A DNA stretch of 64,000 nucleotides from Polyangiaceae bacterium (lineage in GTDB: Bacteria; Myxococcota_A; Polyangia; Polyangiales; Polyangiaceae), in assembly GCA_016715885.1 (NCBI GenBank), contig JADJXL010000005.1, positions 124,001 to 188,000 of the forward strand, given 5' to 3'. The notes below the pieces were generated by a model that had not been told where the DNA came from, did not search any database, and saw only the letters and a list, made by a program, of their open reading frames with translations. This document shows, one piece after another, positions 37,031-45,030 of this stretch. Within the stretch, counting starts at the first letter, position 1, and each line of letters starts with the position of its first letter. Both the position numbers and the translations under genes were made by a program.

Positions 37031-37503
37031 GCGACGAGTCGCCTGTATTCGAGCGAGCGGCGGACGAGCTCGAGCAGCTCTCGCGTATGACTCGCCTCGA
37101 GGCGCGGGGTACGTTGCGTCTTGCGCTCAAAGGTGCCGGGCTCCTTCCAAAAACGGTGAATGTCAAAGCGATGCTCGTGGTGTTGGAACGCATTCTGCCG
37201 AGTCTTTTGATAAGGCGAGGAGTCCAGCAAGGTCCAGAAATCTGTAAATCGATTGCGAGTGTCGTTCGAGCTTTGACGTCGGAGACGAGTTTCGACGTCG
37301 ATACGCCCGAAAAAGTATTTGCACGGATTGGGCGGAGCTCGAGGTCATCGGCGACCGACACGAAACCGCCCTCCTCGCGGCCGCCTCCGCCCTCCTCCAA
37401 AGGTTCGGCGAACATGCCGCCCATGCCACCGAGCGGGAAAACTCCGTCCGGTTCTGGGTGGTCGTTGTTCAAATCCCACAACCCGAAGCCGTCGAGCGAA
37501 TGA
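37027..37503 (+). CDS. Soluble protein with Pro/Ser-rich tail, coupled to the membrane protein
   Basis: 158 residues from GTG 37027, within the overlap with the upstream stop. The first 105 residues look like a compact helical domain (FERAADELEQLSRMTRLEAR, VKAMLVVLERILPSLLIRRG, SIASVVRALTSETSFDV). The rest is a disordered tail (PPSSRPPPPSSKGSANMPPM). No family recognised. Coupling suggests that it works with the membrane protein. Confidence 0.72.
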   Translation: MSDESPVFERAADELEQLSRMTRLEARGTLRLALKGAGLLPKTVNVKAMLVVLERILPSLLIRRGVQQGPEICKSIASVVRALTSETSFDVDTPEKVFARIGRSSRSSATDTKPPSSRPPPPSSKGSANMPPMPPSGKTPSGSGWSLFKSHNPKPSSE

Positions 37504-37581
37504 ATGCTCGATAGAAGACGTTGGGATCTTCAGGTCCGACTGCGTTCCCTGCTGCATCATCCGATTCGAATAGGAATGAAA

Positions 37582-39582
37582 ATGACGAAGAAAAACGCTT
37601 GGATTGCTTTGTGTCTCGGTTTCTCCGTGCTACCCGTAATCTCGTGCAGTGACGGCGCGCCGACGACGAGCACGGGCACGAGCGGCACGGGTCAAGGTGG
37701 CGCTGGTGGAATGGGCGAGGGCGGCGGCGGTTCGGGTGGAATGGGGCAGGGCGGCGCTGCTGGAATGGGACAGGGCGGCGCTGCTGGAATGGGACAGGGC
37801 GGCGCTGGTGGAATGGGACAGGGCGGCGCTGCTGGAATGGGACAAGGCGGCGCTGGTGGAATGGGACAAGGCGGCGCTGGTGGAATGGGACAAGGCGGCG
37901 CTGGTGGAATGGGACAGGGCGGCGCTGGTGGAATGGGGCAGGGCGGGGCGGGCGGCGGCATGGCCGGCATTTGTGGCAATGGGTTGCTCGAAGCGGGCGA
38001 AGCGTGCGACGACGGCAATTTGGAAATCGGCGACGGTTGCAATGAAGCCTGCATGATCGATAGCGTTTGCGGCAATGGGAAAAAGGAATCCGGCGAAGCG
38101 TGCGACGACGGCGGCGTCATGCCCGGCGATGGCTGCAGTGCAGTGTGCACGCTCGAAATGGGGACCGCGTGCGGCGATGCCATTGATCTGACGAATCCGA
38201 TGGTCGCGACCAGAGACGGCGAGGTCACGACGTACGACGGGACGACGAGCGGTTCGTCGCTCGTCAATTTCAGCAATCCCAGTTGTTCGGCAGGGACCAC
38301 GGGCATTGCCACGAAGCTGCATCATTACCGCACGAGTCCCACGTTATCGCGATTGATCGCGAAAACCATGCCCAAGGGTGGGCCTCTTGCCGATCCCGTG
38401 CTGTGGATGTTCGCCGATTGCCTGAATACGACGATGGAAACGGCGTGCGACGACGATTCCGGTTCCGGCAAGCATCCGCGGTTGCGATCGCCGGTGTTGC
38501 CTCCGTCCACCGACGTGACGTTTGTCCTGGCAGGCCACGGGATGAACGACGTAGGTCCGTATCAGTTTGTCCTTACGGAACAACCTCTCGTGCCGCTCGT
38601 CGGTTCGGGCGCGTGCGCAATGCCTCATGCGGTCACGAAAGGGCATTACCTCGTTACGACGGGCGGCGCGGGCGCGCAGCAAGGAACGTGTACGGGTGCG
38701 GGAGCGCCCGAGGCGGTGCTGTCGCTGTCGCTCACTCAGGTGTCCGACGTGCACTTGACCGTGACGCCCGAATCGTCTGCGGTTGACGTGGGCGTATATG
38801 TTCGAGCGTTTCCGTGCGCGGGTGGCAATGAAATGGGCTGCGCGGAAGCGACTGCGTCCGGACAAACGGAGACGCTATCGCTGCGTGATCTGCCTGCGGG
38901 GGATTATGCAATCATCGTCGATGGATTCACCGCTCAGGATGCGGGGCTTTGCCAAGTGGACATCGACGTGAAGCCGGTGCTTTCGGCTGGAATGCCGTGC
39001 GATCCGACGAGGCGCGAAAACCGCTGCGATGCGAGCAGTTCGTGCGTGGGTTTGCCAGGAGCGACCACGTGCAAGATGCATACGGTGCTCTTCGAAGAGA
39101 CATTCGATATGGATCTCGGTGCGATGACGGTCATCGACGCATTTTCGGATGGCAATGGCTGGGGTTATTGCGATCCGGTTCTCGGATGCACGCAGGACAA
39201 CACGACCGAGAGTTTGTCCGGGGGTGGGTTTGCTCTGGTCAAGGACAAAGCAAATGCGCCGCTCGACGGGGAGATTTTGCGGACGCCCGTGGTGAGTACG
39301 GCCGGGGTTGGCACGGTACTGCTCGCTTTCCATCATGACTTCGACCATTGGGATGCTGCGACGGACGCGGGTCGCGTCGAGGTATCCACGGACGGTGTCA
39401 ACTGGTCGCTCGCGTCGTTGTTCAACTACGATGCAACGGGTTCCGTTTTGGTGAACGTGTCGCCCTTTGTGGCCAATGCTTCGATGCAAGCGCGATTCGT
39501 TTACGATGACCAAACGGCGGGAGGCGATTCGTTTGCCGAAGAATGGCGCATCGACGACGTGCGGATTGTAGGAATTCCATAA
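37582..39582 (+). CDS. DUF4215-repeat lipoprotein with Gly-Met-Gly-Gln linker
   Basis: About 666 residues. The ATG at 37582 has AGGA six bases upstream; another ATG lies two codons earlier. The signal peptide ends with lipobox VISC. A 24-bp-repeat linker (GGMGQGGA) follows. Two Myxococcus Cys-rich (DUF4215) repeats are clear: CGNGLLEAGEACDDGN...GDGC and CGNGKKESGEACDDGG...GDGC. The C-terminal part is beta-rich: a pre-peptidase-like region (SLRDLPAGDYAIIVDGF) and a final jelly-roll-like domain (GTVLLAFHHDFDHWDAATDA, AEEWRIDDVRIVG). Likely displayed on the outer surface. No catalytic residues seen. Confidence 0.88.
   Translation: MTKKNAWIALCLGFSVLPVISCSDGAPTTSTGTSGTGQGGAGGMGEGGGGSGGMGQGGAAGMGQGGAAGMGQGGAGGMGQGGAAGMGQGGAGGMGQGGAGGMGQGGAGGMGQGGAGGMGQGGAGGGMAGICGNGLLEAGEACDDGNLEIGDGCNEACMIDSVCGNGKKESGEACDDGGVMPGDGCSAVCTLEMGTACGDAIDLTNPMVATRDGEVTTYDGTTSGSSLVNFSNPSCSAGTTGIATKLHHYRTSPTLSRLIAKTMPKGGPLADPVLWMFADCLNTTMETACDDDSGSGKHPRLRSPVLPPSTDVTFVLAGHGMNDVGPYQFVLTEQPLVPLVGSGACAMPHAVTKGHYLVTTGGAGAQQGTCTGAGAPEAVLSLSLTQVSDVHLTVTPESSAVDVGVYVRAFPCAGGNEMGCAEATASGQTETLSLRDLPAGDYAIIVDGFTAQDAGLCQVDIDVKPVLSAGMPCDPTRRENRCDASSSCVGLPGATTCKMHTVLFEETFDMDLGAMTVIDAFSDGNGWGYCDPVLGCTQDNTTESLSGGGFALVKDKANAPLDGEILRTPVVSTAGVGTVLLAFHHDFDHWDAATDAGRVEVSTDGVNWSLASLFNYDATGSVLVNVSPFVANASMQARFVYDDQTAGGDSFAEEWRIDDVRIVGIP
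37705..37962. repeat. 24-bp in-frame tandem repeat encoding GGMGQGGA
   Basis: About ten units of a 24-bp sequence (GGTGGAATGGGACAGGGCGG and variant) encode GGMGQGGA or AGMGQGGA. It forms the flexible linker between the lipid anchor and the cysteine repeats of the surface lipoprotein. Such repeats are prone to copy-number change. Confidence 0.9.
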
Positions 39583-39607
39583 GCAATATCGAATTCTGTC
39601 ACCCGCC

Positions 39608-39717
39608 CCGAGAGAAGTGTGATTTCTCGGCGCCCGCGGTGCCCCCCGAACTCGCCTGCTTCGCAGGCTCGAACAGCGGGACCCCCCGCGAACGCCGAGA
39701 AATCACACGTCTCCCGG
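39608..39717. repeat. Long imperfect hairpin between convergent genes
   Basis: Arms 39617-39632 (GTGTGATTTCTCGGCG) and 39693-39708 (CGCCGAGAAATCACAC) pair perfectly over 16 bases and can be extended outward to about 25 with two mismatches. A small GCCTGC/GCAGGC hairpin with loop TTC sits at the centre (39654-39668). It occupies most of the space between the converging lipoprotein and PHP genes, so it may act as a bidirectional transcription stop or be a small repeat element. There is no T run. Confidence 0.75.
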
Positions 39718-39746
39718 AGCTATGTCATCGCAGCTCGGGGAATAAT

Positions 39747-40622
39747 TTATTTTCCCATGATTTCATCCACGGTCAGACTGCGTTGAAACAGCTCTTCGAC
39801 AGTCCGTATGGGGATGCCGCAAGGGGGGCGAATGTAGCGCGCATTTTGATGATCGTCGGCGGAAACGGTCCAGGTCTTGCGGTGCTCTTGGGCAAATTCG
39901 AGAAATCGCTTCGCCACGTCACCTCGATGGCGTGACGTGTACACTTCGATCCCTCGGGCATAATGCAACGCACGTTCGGTTCGCTGTTTGTCGCGGTACC
40001 GACCTGGGTGCGCGATGACGTCGAATGCACCATCGGCGCGAATGTATTCCATGGCTTCTTCCGGGGTCCAGCCGAAGAGCTCGCGGTCCTTTTCCCAAAA
40101 CGATACGTGGTGAATGCGAAACGCATCGAAAAGGTCCGGGCGCCTATTCGAAATGCGATCGATCATCGATTGAAGCGCCGGGAAATCTTCATTGGGCAGC
40201 GCCTCGAGCGTCGTGTCTGGATCGATGGCCAAGCGGTCGTTTTCGGGTAGCGACGACAGCCATTCCAAGACAAACGTCTTCCATCGGTTTTGTACGCGTA
40301 ACCCCCGCGCGTAGAGCGCCGTGCGAAAGAGGCGTGATGGCTGGACGAACGCCGGTGGAAAATACGCGAGGACGTGGAATTGTTCCGCTTCCGCCGTCCC
40401 AAAGTGTAGAAAACTCGTGACTTCCACAGCCGGTAGAAACCACATTCCAGCGCGTCTTGCCGCCATTGCTGCGATGGGAACGCCGGTGAGCACGTCGTGG
40501 TCCGCGACGGCGCACAGGCGCATGCCAATGCTGCGTCGGTAGTCGACATATTCCTCGGGCGTGGCGCGACCATCCGAAAATCGAGTGTGCCCGTGCAGAT
40601 CCGCGGCGATGTCCACATCCAT
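39747..40622 (-). CDS. PHP-domain metal-dependent phosphoesterase
   Basis: 291 residues with the four PHP metal-binding motifs: ADLHGHTRFSDG, AVADHDVLTG, FDVIAHPGRY and SADDHQ. Members hydrolyse phosphoesters such as histidinol phosphate, DNA or nucleotide 3'-phosphates; the substrate is not clear. The fold covers the entire protein and no extra domain is present. It is the downstream member of a minus-strand pair with a lipoprotein gene 18 bases away. Confidence 0.88.
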   Translation of the reverse strand: MDVDIAADLHGHTRFSDGRATPEEYVDYRRSIGMRLCAVADHDVLTGVPIAAMAARRAGMWFLPAVEVTSFLHFGTAEAEQFHVLAYFPPAFVQPSRLFRTALYARGLRVQNRWKTFVLEWLSSLPENDRLAIDPDTTLEALPNEDFPALQSMIDRISNRRPDLFDAFRIHHVSFWEKDRELFGWTPEEAMEYIRADGAFDVIAHPGRYRDKQRTERALHYARGIEVYTSRHRGDVAKRFLEFAQEHRKTWTVSADDHQNARYIRPPCGIPIRTVEELFQRSLTVDEIMGK

Positions 40623-40640
40623 GGCGGCTCGGGACCTCGA

Positions 40641-41762
40641 TTACCTGTTGTCGATGCCGAATTCGTAATTGGCGAAAGGTTGTCCGCCCGGATTGTCGTA
40701 TTTATCGGCCTTGAGGACCTTCTCTCCGTCGGCATACCACTTGGTTACATTGGGCACCGCGGGATAATTGGCCACGACGTAGGTACGCACGTGGACGTAC
40801 AGCGCCATGCGCATGGCTTTTGCGGGAATTTCGAGGTTCGATTCGTAGGAGGTGCGGCCCGCGCCCAGCACGCGGGAATTTTTATTGGCTGTCAAAGGTG
40901 CTTCGGGGCGCCAATCTTGTCCGTCATCGAAATACACCGCGATCCCGACGTCGTGTTCGATGGTTCCGTACACCGGCACATCGAGTTGGCCAAACCGCCC
41001 GCTCGTCAACTGCGTTCCAATTTGTCGATCGATGGTGGAAGCATCCACGAGCCAATCGGCGCGCCAATCGCTGTATGCAAAAAGAATGGACGAACCTGCG
41101 ACCGGGTCGTCGCCTTCGATCACGCGCTGCCGGAACGCGAGGGCCGTGTCGAAAAGGACGGTCTTCGTGGGCAATTCGCCGCCAAAAACCGGCTGGGAAA
41201 CGAATTGATTTTGCTCGAGCGTGAGCATGCTATTGTCCATTGAATCGACGATCGTCATGGCAAACTGCAGCTCGTCCGCCTTGTCCGGCATCGTCGCGAC
41301 GGTCGTCAAAGCGCGCAGCGAAAAAACATCGGAGCCTTTCCAGGAAACCGTTTCCACATCGAATGTCGAAAATGGTTTGCCCTTGTCGATGGCCGTCATT
41401 GAAATGGTTGCTTTCAGCGCCTGAAGCTGCTCGAGCGTCGGCGTAGGACTTCCGGGATGCAGCCAATCCCAGAGCGTGAGTGCAGGAATGTCGAAAGAAA
41501 GCTTCTGGCCGACGCGAAGAAATTCGTCCGTCGTGGAGCTCGCAATGACGAAATCGATCGATTGACCAGCCCCGGGCCACCCCGAAATGTCAAAGGTCAC
41601 ATCGCCGCCCTTGAAGGCCGGCTGCATCCCTTGAATGTCGTCCGTTTCAATGGGCAATTCGGGAGCCGCTTCCCCGCAACCCGCCCCAAGGGCCGCGGCT
41701 GCGGTCATGCCACCCATCACCGCAATTTGCGTTCCTACGCGCTGCACTCGCACCTTGAACAT
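40641..41762 (-). CDS. Lipoprotein of unknown function
   Basis: About 373 residues from ATG 41762, preceded by GAGGGTGCGAG. It gives MFKVRVQRVGTQIAVMGGMT and lipobox GAGC. The longer frame to 41858 would overlap the divergent gene and is less likely. The mature protein is beta-rich (DVTFDISGWPGAGQSIDFVI, MPDKADELQFAMTIVDSMDN, QLDVPVYGTIEHDVGIAVYF) and resembles myxobacterial surface lipoproteins without a named domain. It is divergent from the GH13-radical SAM gene and forms a probable operon with the PHP gene. Confidence 0.78.
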   Translation of the reverse strand: MFKVRVQRVGTQIAVMGGMTAAAALGAGCGEAAPELPIETDDIQGMQPAFKGGDVTFDISGWPGAGQSIDFVIASSTTDEFLRVGQKLSFDIPALTLWDWLHPGSPTPTLEQLQALKATISMTAIDKGKPFSTFDVETVSWKGSDVFSLRALTTVATMPDKADELQFAMTIVDSMDNSMLTLEQNQFVSQPVFGGELPTKTVLFDTALAFRQRVIEGDDPVAGSSILFAYSDWRADWLVDASTIDRQIGTQLTSGRFGQLDVPVYGTIEHDVGIAVYFDDGQDWRPEAPLTANKNSRVLGAGRTSYESNLEIPAKAMRMALYVHVRTYVVANYPAVPNVTKWYADGEKVLKADKYDNPGGQPFANYEFGIDNR

Positions 41763-41827
41763 CTCGCACCCTCGTGTCATGAGCCGAAAAGCAGACCCGA
41801 CATCGAAGATGCCCGATACGTTCGGGG

Positions 41828-44800
41828 ATGCAAGAAAATATGTTACCGCCCCGCCCAATGAAATCCCACCGCCCCGTCGAGCTGCGTGTGAGCGCCAAGG
41901 GGCCGTTCGGAAAAGTGCCGAACATTGCCGTGGCAGGGGAAATCAGCGCGTGGGACATGCCGCTCGACGTAGCCGTGAAGCTCGACGACGATGGTATCGC
42001 GCGCGGTTCGCTCACGTTGATGCTGCCTCCGGGAATGTATGCATACAAACTTCTCGTCGATGGCGAGTGGACCATTGACGACGAGGCTCTGCGAACGCGT
42101 TCCGAAAACAAGCGACGCAATCATGTGCTGTCGGTGGAAGGCACGCCCGAGCCCATTCTGTTTGCACCCGGAGCGCCTTGGATTGCCGCAATGGACCGTG
42201 GAGGCGTGCGCGTCGTGGCTGCATTGCGATTTGGGCACGGGGATTCGGTTTCGGTATTGTGGCAGGAACCAGCGGACAATGGTGAGCATTCGACGGAAAT
42301 GGTGCGCGTTGCCGAAGAGGACGAACATTGCATTTTCGAGGCGCGCTTGCCGATTTCGTCGGGAAAAGTGCGATTGCGATTCGAGCTGGATGATGGGCGC
42401 CTGATTGGCGATGAACAAGGCGGGCCCATTCATTGGGAAGCTCCGCCCGATACGACGCCAGCGTGGTGGCACAATGCCGTCGTGTATACCATTTTCGTCG
42501 ATCGTTTTCGGCCGCGCGTATTGCATTCGAAATGGGCGCGCGATCCAGGGCCGCAAAAATATGCCGGCGGGCACCTCGATGGAGTGACCCACGCGCTCCA
42601 CATGCTTGCTGAAATGGGCGTGAACGTCGTTTACTTGACGCCCATTCACGAGGGAGCGAATTGTCATCGTTACGATATCGTGGATCCGTTTCGAGTCGAT
42701 CCGCGGCTCGGCGGAGAACCAGCTCTGCAGCGATTGCTCGAAGCAGCGCATGCATTGGGAATGCGAATCGCGCTCGATTTTACGTGTTCCCATGCAGGTA
42801 CGGGGTTTCCTCCGTACGAGGATGTCAAGCAAAACGGCCCTGCGTCACGATATGCGTCGTGGTTTTTGTGGACGAACGACAGGACGACGCTTCGTCATTA
42901 CGGAACACGTTCGGACGCTCCACTTTTCAATTTATACGATCCCGAAGTGCGTGCATATTTTATTGAATTGGTTCGGCGATCCGCCGAACGCGGTGTCGAT
43001 GCGCTGCGTTTGGATGCGGCGGCCGACGTGCCTTTCGATCTGGCCCGCGAATTTCGCCGAGTTTTCCGCGAGCTGCGCCCCGATGGTGTGGTATTCGGCG
43101 AATTCGTCCATTTGCATGCGTATCGTTTCATCGCCGAAGAAGCCGGCGATGCTGCAACAGAATTCGGCTTTTTCGACGCCGTCACGCCTTTTCTTGCATA
43201 TGGCGCCGTGGACGGCGCCGAGGTCGCTCGGCGATTGCGCGTGATCGAACGGGAACGAGGTGCCCCCGCATTTCGTGCGCTTCGTTTTTTGTGCACGCAC
43301 GACCATCCGCGTCTGGCAACGCTCGCGCGATTACGCGGCCGAATGCACGTCGTGCCGCTCGGTTTTTTGATGCTTTTTACATTGCCGGGCATCCCCGTGC
43401 TGCTTTACGGCGAAGAGCTGGGGCTTTATGCGGATCGGCCGGAACAAACCATTGAACACGTTTGGCCGGATCGCATGCCCATGCCATGGCCTGCCGATGA
43501 AGCGATATCGGAAACGCCACTGCGGGACGTCATTACGACGCTCGAGGCTCTTCGCCGAACGACCCCGGCGCTTCTCGAAGGTGAATTGTCGTTCGTTCAT
43601 GGGGAAGGTGGCGTGCTCGTATATCGTCGCGAGGCTTCTGGCGACGTGATTGACATTGCGCTGAACACGGGGCCCGATGAGCTCGACGTGATGCTCGACG
43701 ATGAAGCTTTTCCCGAAACGGAATTGCTTTTCCGTGTGGGCCGAGCGTCGCTCGACGGAATGCGAGCGCGTCTTGGAATGGGTGCGGGTGTCGTCGTACG
43801 TCGCCGGGTTGCGCAGGCTCGGCACAAACTGCACATTGCGGGCAATGCGGTCTTGCGTGATCGCGACTTCGTATCGAGTGCGCAGCAGGTTCAATCGCGA
43901 CCGAGCCGTCTCGATTTGGCCATTACCGAGCGATGCAATTTGCGTTGCGCGCATTGCATCACGCATGCGCCCGCGCGTACCGCGTTGCGCGAGGCACGTG
44001 AATGGTCACCGTGGCTGCTCGATCGTATTCGCGACGATCTCGCATTTGCGGAACATTTTGCATTCGTGCATGGTGGTGAGAGCCTCGTGTCCCCGATGCT
44101 CGTCCCGGTGCTCGATGCCATTCGAAAGGCGCGCTCGGGGCTTTCGACGATGGTGCATTTGTTGACCAATGGCGTGCTTTTGTCGGCAAAAATCGCGGAG
44201 GATCTCGCTTTGCGCGGCGTGCGATCGATATCGGTGTCGCTCGATGGCGCGACCGCCGGTGTGAACGATGCCATTCGAGAAGGAGGGCGATTTCATCAAG
44301 TCGTGGAGAACGTGCGGGAAGTCGTCAAATTGCGCAATGAAAAGCAGCTCGATTTGCGTCTGGGCATTTCCACCGTGGTATTGTCGCAAAACGTCTCCGA
44401 GCTCGAAACGCTGGTCGATTTGTGTGTGGAATTGGGCATCGACTGGCTGAAGCTGGAAGAAGTGGTCCCGGTGAATGCATTTGCAGCCAAGTCGCTCGTG
44501 CGGTTGGACGGTGGGTTTGCCGCGGACGCGGTTCGCGCGGCGTGCGCGCGCGGCATTTCGCGAGGTCTCGTCATGGTGGATCACTCGATCGAGCGCCCGA
44601 TATGGCGGTGCCGGTTGGAGGGTGATCCAGCGGGACGAATGTTTCTCGAAGCGGATGGTTTTGCAAACCGCGCGGTCATTCATTCATGTCGAGCGCCCTG
44701 GGAAATCGCGTGTATCGAAGCGAATGGCGATGTTCGTATGGGGCACTTTTTTGGTCCCATGCTTGGAAACGTGGTCGAAGCGCCCTTGATGACGTTGTGG

Positions 44801-44908
44801 AATGGCCCGGCAGCCGTCGATGCACGTCGAGCAGCCATGGCAAGCCGATTGTGCAAGGAGGGACCGGTCATTTGCTCGACCATGGATGGCTCAGGGCTGT
44901 CGAGGTGA
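41828..44908 (+). CDS. GH13 alpha-amylase-family domain fused to a radical SAM/SPASM-like domain
   Basis: 1026 residues in a single open frame. Residues about 20-200 look like two immunoglobulin-like or glycogen-binding beta domains (PPGMYAYKLLVDGEWTID). A GH13 (beta/alpha)8 domain follows from WWHNAVVYTIFVDRFRP. The four GH13 regions are present: DFTCSH (region I, Asn replaced by Ser), ALRLDAAADV with nucleophile Asp396, VVFGEFVH with acid Glu425, and CTHDHPR with Asp492. From about residue 698 a radical SAM domain appears: CNLRCAHC cluster motif (Cys703, 707, 710) and HGGES. The C-terminus is SPASM-like (SCRAPWEIACIEANGDV, CKEGPVICS), possibly without a full set of cluster cysteines. No signal peptide, so cytoplasmic. 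The start is uncertain among ATGs at 41828, 41840 and 41858. Confidence 0.86.
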   Translation: MQENMLPPRPMKSHRPVELRVSAKGPFGKVPNIAVAGEISAWDMPLDVAVKLDDDGIARGSLTLMLPPGMYAYKLLVDGEWTIDDEALRTRSENKRRNHVLSVEGTPEPILFAPGAPWIAAMDRGGVRVVAALRFGHGDSVSVLWQEPADNGEHSTEMVRVAEEDEHCIFEARLPISSGKVRLRFELDDGRLIGDEQGGPIHWEAPPDTTPAWWHNAVVYTIFVDRFRPRVLHSKWARDPGPQKYAGGHLDGVTHALHMLAEMGVNVVYLTPIHEGANCHRYDIVDPFRVDPRLGGEPALQRLLEAAHALGMRIALDFTCSHAGTGFPPYEDVKQNGPASRYASWFLWTNDRTTLRHYGTRSDAPLFNLYDPEVRAYFIELVRRSAERGVDALRLDAAADVPFDLAREFRRVFRELRPDGVVFGEFVHLHAYRFIAEEAGDAATEFGFFDAVTPFLAYGAVDGAEVARRLRVIERERGAPAFRALRFLCTHDHPRLATLARLRGRMHVVPLGFLMLFTLPGIPVLLYGEELGLYADRPEQTIEHVWPDRMPMPWPADEAISETPLRDVITTLEALRRTTPALLEGELSFVHGEGGVLVYRREASGDVIDIALNTGPDELDVMLDDEAFPETELLFRVGRASLDGMRARLGMGAGVVVRRRVAQARHKLHIAGNAVLRDRDFVSSAQQVQSRPSRLDLAITERCNLRCAHCITHAPARTALREAREWSPWLLDRIRDDLAFAEHFAFVHGGESLVSPMLVPVLDAIRKARSGLSTMVHLLTNGVLLSAKIAEDLALRGVRSISVSLDGATAGVNDAIREGGRFHQVVENVREVVKLRNEKQLDLRLGISTVVLSQNVSELETLVDLCVELGIDWLKLEEVVPVNAFAAKSLVRLDGGFAADAVRAACARGISRGLVMVDHSIERPIWRCRLEGDPAGRMFLEADGFANRAVIHSCRAPWEIACIEANGDVRMGHFFGPMLGNVVEAPLMTLWNGPAAVDARRAAMASRLCKEGPVICSTMDGSGLSR

Positions 44909-45030
44909 GAAAGTGGAACGTGACGGCGAAAAAATCCCGACTGCAATCCTCGATATTTGGTGCGCGCGTTTGTACATCGTCGTATCATCGGTGACCGCCC
45001 GTTCCGCTCGTCCTTCGAGGTGACCACGCC

